A stretch of 64,000 nucleotides of DNA from Beroe forskalii (Eukaryota > Ctenophora > Nuda > Beroida > Beroidae). Under the pieces are notes generated by a model that did no database searches, was not told the origin of the DNA, and was given only the letters and a program-made list of their open reading frames with translations. The position numbers and the translations under genes are program-made. Below are positions 43,301 through 55,300 of the stretch, in pieces (the first letter of the stretch is position 1; every line of letters starts with the position of its first letter). The stretch spans positions 319,369 to 383,368 of the forward strand of contig WFMF01000099.1 in the NCBI GenBank assembly GCA_011033025.1. The letters are read 5' to 3'.

Positions 43301-46300
43301 CAGGAGGGGCTGGCAATCACTCGTCTAGGAAGGCGTGGTAGGAGCAGGAGGTGTTGGTCATCACTCGTCTAGGAAGGCGTGGTAGGAGCAGGAGGGGCTG
43401 GTCATCACTCGTCAAGGAAAGCGTATTAGGAGCAGGAGGGGCTGGTAATCACTCGTCTAGGAAGGCGTGGTAGGAGCAGGAGGTGCTGGTAATCACTCGT
43501 CTAGGAAGGCGTGGTAGGAGCAGGAGGTGCTGGTCATCACTCGTCAAGGAAGTCGTGGTAGGAGGGGCTGGTCATCACTCGTCGAGGAAGACATGGTAGG
43601 AGGTGCTGGTCATCTCTCGTCAAGGATGGCGTGGTATGAGGGGCTGGCCATCACTTGTCGAGGAAGGCGTGGTAGGAGTTGGAGAGGCTGGTCATCTCTC
43701 GTCAAGGAAGGGGTGGCAGGAGTGGCCGGTCATCACTTGTCAAGGAAGGCGTGGTAGGTGTAGGAGGGGCTGGTCATCACTCGTCATGGAAGGCATAGTA
43801 GGAGTAGGAGTGGTCAACTAATGAAATGAATAATGACTCCACCCGCAGTGGGGCGCTTTATATATGTGTCTGCTGACACCCAATCAACATGACGAATGCA
43901 CGCATTCCACATTCCATCCCTTATGACGTTGACACCATTCGTATGTTGTGACGTATGACGTATTTGGATTCGTACGCATTCCACATTCCATCCCTCATGA
44001 CGTTGACACCATTCGTATGTTATGGCGTATGACGTATTTTGAATCGTACGCATTCCACATTCCAGCCATATGACGTTGACACCAGTCGTGTGTTATGACG
44101 TATTTTGATTAGTGCATTTTCCACATTCCAGTGCTAATATAACGTTAACCCCATTTGTAACTTACGACGTCACTCGTCAAGGAAGGCGTGGTAGGAGTAG
44201 GAGGGGCTGGTCATCACTCGTTAAGGAAAGCGTATAAGGAGCAGGAGGGGCTGGCAATCACTCGTCTAGGAAGGCGTGGTAGGAGCAGGAGGGGCTGGCA
44301 ATCACTCGTCTAGGAAGGCGTGGTAGGAGCAGGAGGGACTGGCCATCACTCGTCAAGGGAGGCGTGGTAGGAGCAGGAGGGGCTGGTCATCACTCGTCAA
44401 GGAAAGCGTATTAGGAGCAGGAGGGGCTGGTAATCACTCGTCAAGGAAGGCGTATTAGGAGCAGGAGGGGCTGGTAATCACTCGTCAAGTAAGACATGGT
44501 AGGAACAGGAGGGGCTGGTCATCACTCGTCAAGGAAGGCGTAGTAGGAGTAGGAGGAACTGGTCATCACTCGTCAAGGAAGGCGTGGTAGGAGGGGCTGG
44601 TCATCACTCGTCAAGGAAGGTGTGGTAGAGTAGTAGGTCTGGTCATCACCCGTCAAGGAAGGCGTGGTAGGAGTAGGAGAGGCTGGTCATCACTCGTCTA
44701 GGAAGGCGTAGTAGGAGTAGGAGGAACTGCTCATCACTTGTCAAGGAAGGCGTGGTAGGAGTAGGAAGGGCTGGTCATCACTCGTCAAGGAAGGCGTAGT
44801 AGGAGTAGGAGGAACTGGTCATCACTCGTCAAGGAAGGCGTGGTAGGAGTAGGAAGGGCTGGTCATCACTCGTCGAGAAAGGCGTGGCAGGAGTTGGAGA
44901 GTCTGGTCATCACTCGTCAAGGAAGGCGTAGTAGGAGTAGGAGGAACTGCTCATCACTCGTCAAGGAAGGCGTGGTAGTAGGAAGGGCTGGTTATCGCTC
45001 GTCAAGGAAGGCGTGGCAGGAGAGGCTGGTCATCACTCGTCAAGGAAAGGGTGGCAGGAGTAGGAGTGGTCAACTAATGAAATGAATAATGACTCCACCC
45101 GCAGTGGGGCGCTTTATATATGTGTCTGCTGACACCCAATCAAACATGACGAATGCAAGCATTCCACATTCCATCCATATGACGTTGACACCATTCGTAT
45201 GTTGTGACGTATGACGTATTTTGATTCGTACGCATTCCACATTCCATCCCCATGACGTTGACACCACTCATATGTTATGACGTATGATGTATTTTGAATC
45301 GTACGCATTCCACATTCCAGCCATATGACGTTGACACCAGTCGTTTGTTATGACGTATTTTGATTCGTGCACATTCCACATCCCAGTGCTAATAAAACGT
45401 TAATCCCATTCGTATCTTACGACGCATGAAGAATTTTGATTTGTGCTCATTCCACATTCCATCACATATGAAATTGACGGTATAATCGTTACTGTTACTC
45501 TAGTAGCAGACCAAAGTTGAGCATGCATTTGGGTGTCCAGAGTTTTTGAGAGTTGGGGGTGGTACTTGGGGTGTTTCTGCACCAAGATCACCTTGGTACA
45601 CAATATGTATCCGTACCCGGTGTTCAGGAGGGCCACGCCCATTTCCGCCCCCAGGCGCAAAGTCGGATTTACGTAACTTGGCCCAGGAAGGTCGTAGAGA
45701 CTTCGTTTTGGGGCTCAAAAGAATCGCAATGACCATGTTTTATATAAGACTTGTTAACAAACATATGCCCTAAAATTCTCACAAACCAAGTTATAGGCCA
45801 AAAACGGATTTTTCGGTCACTCGCGAGCCATCAATGAGAAAATGTTTATATCTTGGCCCAGGAAGGTCGTAGAGACTTTGTTTTGTGCTCAAAAGAATCG
45901 CAATGACCATGTTTATATACAACTTTCAACAAACATATGCTCTAAAATGCCCACAAACCGAGTCATTGGCGAAAACTGAATTTTCAATCACCAGCAAGCA
46001 GGGGCATAGCCAGATTTTGAAAAAGGAGGCGGCGATCAAGTAAATTCAAAAACCTATTGAATGTTTAATTTTCTTGGCTAAAAAGCTCATTATGACGAAA
46101 CTAACAAAGTTTTCACATTTCCTGTCTGAAAAGAGGGAGGCAGCTGCCTGTGTCGCCTTCCCTGGCTATGCCCTCGCTAGCAAGCCATCAATGAGAATGA
46201 TAAATTTATTCCAACTTGAACCAGGAGGGTCGCAGAGATTTTTTTGGCTCGAAAACTAATCGCAAAGGCCATGTTTATACTTTCATATAAACGACTTGCT

Positions 46301-49300
46301 TACATTTTTATGCTCTAAAATGCCGAGAAACTAATTTTTGAGCTTATGCAAGAACTTAAATTAGTAGTCCTTTTCTCCGATCTACTCATAGTTGACTGAG
46401 ATGTTACCCTGCCAAGCACGAAGAGAGAAATCATATTCAGAAGCACCAGGCCAAGAGAATCTGTGTAGATACAGTAATTAATGAATGGGCTTGAAATGTA
46501 GGGGGTTTGTGACTCCAAAGGCCAAAACTCAAGCCCTACCCTACTTTTTTCGATTCTTGGGCTATGTTTTTTTGGACAGTTTCCAATGATTTATGGCTTG
46601 AATGAACTTTGTTTTAACTAATGAGGTATTTCATGATTAGAAATCTCAAAAGTCATTTGGCTTGAATGGCATTTTTTAGCATTACAGTATAGAACCTATT
46701 GATATAAGCTTTCTGCTTCATCAAGTATCCAAAAGTTTTGCCCGAAGATTTGGATTGAAAATTTTAAATGTTAATTAGATCTGGAAAACTTTTCAATGTT
46801 CATATTTCAGCATTACTGTATGTTAATCATGTATTTCATGAGTTCATAAATCTGCTAACGACAGGTTTATGAGTGTATGGGGATTAAATTTGTCCACCAT
46901 CTTCTATTAAACCTGAACTTAAACCCAATTACGAATTTCCATCGTTATGGCATGGATGTGAGTATGACTATCAATTTAACTTTGTACCTTTTCAATCGCG
47001 CTTTTTGATTTAGAAGTGTTCTGAAGTTGGTACAGAAAGGGGCGTATACTGAGAAACTTGTGGGGATGGGTTTGAAGAGTTGGAATATTGGTTCAAAAAT
47101 GGTGTTATTATAGCTATATAGTATGATAAGGGTAGTGGTGACTGGTGGTTCAGAGAGTAAATTTATAGAATTAGGACTGGAATTGGGATGTATTGGAAGT
47201 ATTGGTTCAGAAAGGTATCTATAAAGTTATAAGGAAGGCTGAAAGTAGTGTTTCAGAATGGTACCAATATTACGATGGGTAGGAAGTGGTTCAGGAAGGT
47301 ACTTAATACCCATAGTGGGATGTGAAGAAGTGGTGCCTGGTGGTTCAGAAAGGTACCATTGTACCAATAGTGGGATGGGTTGCCTGTGTCAGTGGTGGTT
47401 TAGAAATGTAGCAGGTACCTATATTGAAGTATTGAGATGGGTTGAAGCTGTGATTCAGAATGGTACTAATAGTAGGATGGGTTGCAGTGGTGGTTTAGAA
47501 ATGGAGGTATGTATATTGTATAACATACACACATATATCGGATTGGGTAGAAGTGGTGACTAGTGGTAAAGGTACCTATAATTATAGTTGATAGTGGGAT
47601 GGGTTGAAATTTGAAGCAATGGTTCAGCAAGGTACCCATAGTGCAAGTGGGATGGGTTGAAATGGCTGCTACTCCAGCCAATCTCGCTTTGCAAAGGTAC
47701 TTATTGCTTCTATTGCCTTTCTTTTGCCAAATATCTTGCCTCCCACGATTTTTTGAAATTTGGCTGGTGGCAGCTATGTAGTATGTAAATCGCTTGCGCC
47801 TTGCACTGGTCCTGATGCCAGTGACCAGAGACTGTGTAGGTAGTGCTTATAAATAAGATTTAGCCTAGAAAATTATAATGATTATCATAAAATTTTAAGG
47901 AACTTACATGAAAAGGTGTGGAAAAAGAAGAACAAAAAACAAAGGCCTATACTACCCTATTTTCAGATCCTTATAGTGTGTCATGCAATTTTGTTCATAA
48001 CATAATCAGGCCAATAGCCAAGGCTCTTCCCCCTGGCTACGGGCCTGAAGCCAATGCTATGTCTTGATCTTTGGGGTATGTGTCTATTGGATTGGCATAG
48101 GGGTATTTTTGCAACTCTAATGGGACTTGAACAAATTCTGTAGAGCCTTTAAGAGCTAATCTAAAAAGAAAGGACTTATTTCAACTCTTGCGTAAGTTAA
48201 AAAAAAGCAGTTTTTCGCCAATGACTTGGTTTGTAAGCATTTAGAGCATATGTTTGTTGAAATTTGTATATAAACATGGCCATTTGCGATTCTTTGAGAT
48301 TCCAAAACGAAGTCTCTACGACCTTCCTGGGCCAAGATATAAACATTTTCTCATTGATGGCTCATGACCAAAAATCCGTTTTTGGCCTATAACTTTAGTT
48401 TGTGAGCATTTAGGGCATATGTTTGTTTACAAATTCATATAAACATGGTCATTGCGATTCTTTTGAGCCCAAACGAAGTCTCTACGACCTTCCTGGGCCA
48501 GGTTACGTAAAATCCGACTTGGCGCCTGGGGCGGAAATGGGCATGGCCCTCCTGAACACCGGGTACGATACATATTGTGTACCAAGGTGATTTTGAGCAG
48601 AAACACCCCTATGCACCACCAACTCTCAAAAACTCTGGACACCGAAATGCATGCTCAACTTTGGTCTGCTACTCTAGTATGTGAGCTCGTAGGTCGAGAG
48701 CAACATGTCGAATAAAGTAGATGAAAGGGCAGGCAAAAAGGGGTGGACAGCAGTATTTAGAAGTATCTTGAAACTATAAACTAAGCATATAATTAGAATT
48801 TGAACGATTTGTTCCACTTTTGGCGAAACTTCATATGGTTGCCAAAAATCCAGGAATCTCAATTTTCAGTGACTTAGTCGTAACGCGCGGGTTTTGTTTC
48901 AAAAACCTACGCGCGCGCTGTGTCCAATTATGTAGATCTGAAAATGAAAGATCTATTTTCATCCATGACCTCAGCACGTGTGATCCTCACAAATATTTGT
49001 AGAAATTACATGGGCGCTTATCTCAATCAACAAACTTAACATTATTATCTTCTTATCTCGCAGAACCATTACCTCAAAACTGGTGGTATTGAGCAGATTA
49101 CAGAAGCATGATTTGGGGGCCAATTGACGAAATCATTGAATTAATTTATTCGTTACATGGGTTTTACCGCGCGCGCGGAAATTCCTGTCTAGGAAAATGG
49201 CGGTTATTATGAGTTCATGGGAATGGTGTACTTGTATATACACTGGTCGCCTAATTCATGGCAATTACTGAAATTACAAGGTTGCCTTGGTTACTGGGTG

Positions 49301-52300
49301 TACACTGAAAATTACATGGTTCTCCGGTACGTTGATGTTAATATCACTTCTAAGGGATGTAAAACAAATCTGTATCACTTATCAGTTATCAGCCTTTTAT
49401 TTTTCACTAATTGATTAGTAATTGGCCCAATTACTCAAATATATTTACTGTTTCCCCTTTGAATTTTGATGGAAACCTCCAAATTACTTACGCATGCTTT
49501 TGACGGGAGCATGCAAATTTTACATCATGAAATGCTAGTCAACATATTTACAGATTTGCTTACATTTCAGAGGCTGCTATGGTAACGCAAATTTGCTTAT
49601 TAACCGATGATCGGTTTAATGGATTTAAGTATGCATGTTGATTCCTTCGTATTGCAGCACCAAATAGTCGGGTATATCGATGTAAAGGTTGTACCATGAA
49701 CAATTACAACTATTTGAGTTTCTGAATGCAAATTAAATCACTGGTATGGATTTGATCGCTGCGGTGGCTTGGCATTGAGCTGAAATCGCAAAGAAAATAC
49801 ATTTATCACATCAGGACAGAATCAAACTGGTCAGGAAGCTTAACAAGATCATTTACAATAAGCATCATAGTGAACAGCCTATTCCCTGCCAGCAATATCA
49901 ATCTCAAAGCAGAAACTACCAGAATCAATGAAACTTGGGAAACATATCGTCGAGTATGAATGGTTAAAATGGATTGGAGGGTAGGGTAAGGCCATAACTC
50001 GAATCAACTTTAGCAAATGCACAGAAATACTGTTAATACTGTTCATATATTTTAGGCCATTACTTTTTGTTGGATAATTTATTTATTCCATGGACTGAAA
50101 GATTCAAGTTAACGGATGCTTTCGTTGCTGCCCCAGTTGTGTTGAAAGTTTTTGATGACGTCATGTTGCCCCCCCTTTGGTAGAAATCCACCCATATCGT
50201 AAAAGAATTTGACCAATAAAAACAATGTTTGAATCGAGGACATTCAAAGCTAAAGTTCTAAATTATACATCTACAATTAAATTAAGGACAATAAATAATT
50301 TGCACCAGAACAACAAAATAATCTTCATAAGCCATGCACAAATAACAGGCTGCTCCATGCCGTCATTTCTGCACTTTAAGGCAAGATAATGACGTCACTC
50401 AGAACATATCCTGCTATTCCTGGACGACCATGAAGGCACCAATTATTCATAACTCTTCATTCAGTCCTGTGGTGCCACCAAATTGGGAAAACAAATTTCC
50501 TCTTCTATACGATGTAGATTGATGACGTCACATTCCTTCATATTAAGTTACTATCCTCATGAAGGTCATGAAACGCCCCAGCGGCGTACGATTTTCTTCT
50601 ATTGTGGTTCTAGTCCTCTGTCTGCAATTCCTGAAAATATTGACTTTAATACAAATATATATCTTACAAGTCAGTTTAAATTAACGTATCAGCACCAAGT
50701 TGACTTTCTTATCATACGCAGATTGGATGGAATCCTATGAGTATTAGCTAATCCTGTGAGGAGGTGCCATTATCCCAATTGTCTCCCAAACCGAAAAAGT
50801 TAATTGCTACAGAGAAACTGAGACAATTGGTACGGTGAAATTCCCCGAAACACGCCAGTCTGGGGTTGTGTTGAGAAACCCATTCTGTATATACCAACAT
50901 TTGACACAATAGCGAATTATTGGATATGAAAGCTTACCGATGTTGCGGACTTTACAGCTCATCAGCGGTTACAGTGTTAGCGCAGTTCATATCATCATCT
51001 CCGGCTTCCTCAGCTGAAATGATATTAGAAAATTCAAACACAAGGAAATATTACTGGCTAAATCGGACCTTTCGTGTGCATATCAACAGAATATGTTATC
51101 ATGGAATCATGAAGTTTTTTGGCAGGAAATATTCACTTTTATTCAATAAAAAGTGGTCGATTTTGTTCCATAAGATTCCTGCTATTGACTGATTTATGGC
51201 TAATTACCACCGAATTCGAACAGAATAAAGCCTATAACTCACAATGCGATAGATAAGTTGTAAACTTACTGGAGGGGTCGTTGGAGCACTTTCCCTTGAC
51301 CAGAACAAAGTTCAGCTTGTACCTATCAGGATCAACCCTCATGAAGCCTCTGTCTCCCGGGATAGCGCAGCTGGGGTCAGCGACAGTGCAGACACCACCC
51401 GTTGCCTTCCTGGAAATGCGGTGTTGGTCAGTGGTGTATTGGTATCGATTTGGGCACAGGATCGAAAGATCCTGAGTTCGAATCCCGGCCAGCACCATTG
51501 AGTTGAGAGGGGGAGAGATTCCGGGCTCGTTTCAAGCAATGTCTTAAAGAATCCTTCTCACCGATTGGTTAAACCTGGTCCAATCAGCCCACAATATCAA
51601 TACGTTTCTTATAAGAACCTGATTGTATCAGATAAGAGTGCATTAAGAAGGAGTTTAGGTTACATACTTACATCAGGTAACCTGTCTTCAAAAAACTAAG
51701 ATATAAAATCTGCCAAGGTAAGAATAAACCCACATCTGCCCCCAAAAAACTAATGAAATCAGAATGCACTCACATGCGGGGCTTGGAACAAGTCAGGACG
51801 CTGCAGTCAGGATACCCCTGGAGCGTCTTTCCGTTGGTGCAAACAACTCCCTCGGGATTGGCACATTTCCTCTTGGCTTGGTTCATCTGATCAGTGGCAC
51901 CAGCCAGTGTGGGACATCGGGCTGTCTCTATTCTCTTGTACTCACAAGTGACCTCTGAGAGGTGGGAATTAAGGATTAGCAATCACGGGACATGTATGTT
52001 TATATGAGGATAATAATAAATCTGGGGATCGAATTTTGGGGGTTCAAAGATAAGGGGATTGCTTTCAAGACTACCCATGTTAACGTATGATGATGATGTC
52101 ATTACTGACCTTCTGCCTGACAGTTGTATAGGACTCCTAGGAGAACAGCAATGGAAATTACCACTTTCATTTTCACTCAACAATTGAATACCCTACGAGA
52201 TGTTGTTATCGGTAGTATAGCAAAAAAATTGATAGAATTTAAAGAACTCTTGAATAATAATTTAGTTTTTGATCAAGGTAGTAAATTAAATCTCTTGAAT

Positions 52301-55300
52301 CATCAGCACTTTCAATATATTTTCACCATACGTTATCTCAAGTTTGATTATGTAATGTGGTAATGCAAACCAACAAAAATAAAAAATTATAAGACCAATA
52401 AAACAATAAATTGAACACATTCAAAGCTAAGATTCTTAACATATACAATAAAAGTTAGGACAATCTTCATTCAAATTTAGAATATTTTACATTTTGTCGT
52501 CTTCCAAAGAATAATATTATATTATCAAAACCCTCGGGAGGGTATCAGTTCATTCTGGAGGAACGGATATTGAATTTTGACGAGTTTACAGTTCATCAGC
52601 GGTTACAGTGTTAGCGCAGTTCATATCATCATCTCCGGCTTCCTCAGCTGAAATGATATTAGAAACTTCAAACACAAGGAAATATTACTGGTTAAATCAG
52701 TAAATATCAGGAAATATTCACTTTTGTTTAATAAAAAGTGGTTGATTTTGTTCAATAAGATTCCTGCTATTGACTGATTTATGGCTAATTACCACCGAAT
52801 TCGAACAGAATAAAGCCTATAACTCAAATGCGATAGATAAGTTGTAAACTTACTGGACGGGTCGTTGGAGCACTTTCCCTTGACCAGAACAAAGTTCAGC
52901 TTGTACCTATCAGGATCAACCCTCATGAAGCCTCTGTCTCCCTGAACAGCGCAGCTGGGGTCAGCGACAGTGCAGACACCACCCGTTGCCTTCCTGGAAT
53001 TGCGGTGTTGGTCAGTGGTGTATTGGTATCGATTTGGGCACAGAATCGAAAGATCCTGAGTTCGAATCCCGGCCAGCACCATTGAGTTGAGAGATTCCGG
53101 GCTCGTTTCAAGCAGTGTCTTGAAGAATCCTTCACACAGATTGGTTAAACCTGGTCCAATCAGCCCACAATATCAATACGTTTCCTATAAGAACCTGAGT
53201 TTATCAGATAAGAGTGCATTAAGAAGGAGTTTAGGTTACATACTTACATCAGGTAACCTGTCTTCAAAAAACTAAGATATAAAATCTGCCAAGGGAAGAA
53301 TAAACCCACATCTGCCCCCAAAAAAATAATAAAATCAGAATAAACCCACATCTGCCCCCAAAAAAATAATAAAATCAGAATAAACCCACATCCGACCAAA
53401 GAAAGTAATAAAATCAGAATGCACTCACATGCGGGGCTTGGAACAAGTCATGACGCTGCAGTCAGGATACCCCTGGAGCGTCTTTCCGTTGGTGCAAACA
53501 ACTCCCTCGGGATTGGCACATTTCCTCTTGGCTTGGTTCATCTGATCAGTGGCACCAGCCAGAGTGGGACATCGGGCTGTCTCTATTCTCTTGTACTCAC
53601 AAGTGACCTCTGAGAGGTGGGAATTAAGGATTAGCAATCACGGGACATGTGTGTTTATGTGGGGATAATAATAAATCTGGGGATCGAATTTTGGGGGTTC
53701 AAAGAATCATGGGGATTGCTTTCAAGACTACCCATGTTAACGTATGATGATGATGTCATTACTGACCTTCTGCCTGACAGTTGTATAGGACTCCTAGGAA
53801 AACAGCAATGGAAATCATCACTTTCATTTTCACTCAACAATTGAATACCCTACGAGATGTTGTTATCGTTAAATTGTATTCTGCAAAAAGGACAATAGCA
53901 AGAATACTTGGGATGAAATAACAATAGATCTTTCAGTGAATTGATCGCTTATAAATTTTATCTATTTCGTTTTCACTCACTTCACGAAAAATCGTTAATT
54001 TGGTGATTTCAAATAGAAAGATCCTTTGTCAATTTGCTTCGTGACTAAACCGCTAAATAAGCCAGAAATGATGGAACCAAAATGAACTGCATATTTAAAA
54101 TAAAAGTTGGCACAAACAGACTTTTCTTATTATACATAGATTCAAACTGAAATCAACTTGGAAATCATAAATCAAGCCTCTCCTGTTGATACGGCAAATT
54201 TGAGTCTCAGAAAAACTAATGGCGTTCAAATTGGCAAGGTGGTTCAAAGTGTAGGAATTGAAATGGCCAGGGTAAAATTTCAGACCGGATGGAATGGATT
54301 ATGGCAAGTGTCAGGGTTGGAATAGCACCTATCAAGTTGCTGTGTTGAAATGAATTGCTCGGATTGGAGGAGATGGAATGCAATTCAAAGATGCAATGAG
54401 AGGGATGAGAAATGGTAGTTAGAAAAAAATAGAAAAACCTGAAGACTGAGCCGATTGAATTGGTTCAAGTATTAAATGTGGCATTGCGTACTGAAAGAGT
54501 GGGCATGGCTACAGGGGTGAGCTGAAAGGGGGCTAAAATGGGGCTCGACGATTCATTCACCCTCGAGTGAGAACACGACTCCCTCTCACCCCGAGAGGGT
54601 TTGAATGACTCCTTACCAGAGCTGCACCTTATTTAAACCCCCCTACGAAATCTAGAACTCACACACCACGTGACTTGATCTGTCACGCGACACTAAAGTC
54701 ACGTGACATCAGACCCAGTATTTTGATTGGATGTAATATTAACGCTGTTCGAACTCTCTGTGTCTTGATTTCCAGTCGTTATTCCTTTGGAGCTTTTTAG
54801 CTTATTTGACACCTGGTGGGTAAGAGGTGAGATTGAGTCACAAATTTGATATATTAAGCCATGTTAATGCCATCACATAATCTTAAATCAGCTTGAAGCA
54901 AACACAGTCAAATATCATACTGAATTATTATCGTCAAATATTATACTCCCTTATTTAAGCTAAAAACCGCTAAAATGGAATATGATTTTTGTACTGCAAG
55001 TCCTATTCCCGTGTAGATCACTTTCCCCGAAAAACTTCCATGAGGCGAACAAAGATAGGCGAATTACTAATTCGCCTATCTTTGTTCGCCTCATGGAAGT
55101 TTTTCGGTAGGCTTTGTTGTTGCTGATTCTTTATCTGGCGCAGGGTTTTTACCTGCAAAACATATATCACATTGTAAATGTAAGAAAATAAAAATATTTG
55201 ATTGTTAATGTATGAAATATGAATAAATATTGTGTTAAAATTACATTTTAATTTATTTCAATTTATGCTAGAACAAGTGAAAGGCTAACATAAGGTGCTG

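Noticed and set aside
45546..45773. Frames inside the ends of the 3.2-kb inverted-repeat element as a transposase remnant
   Set aside because: They occur in mirror form in both arms, are short, and show no catalytic motif.
51420..51496. A functional tRNA gene
   Set aside because: The acceptor stem and B box fit, but the anticodon arm is not canonical, there is no poly-T terminator, and a SINE body follows.
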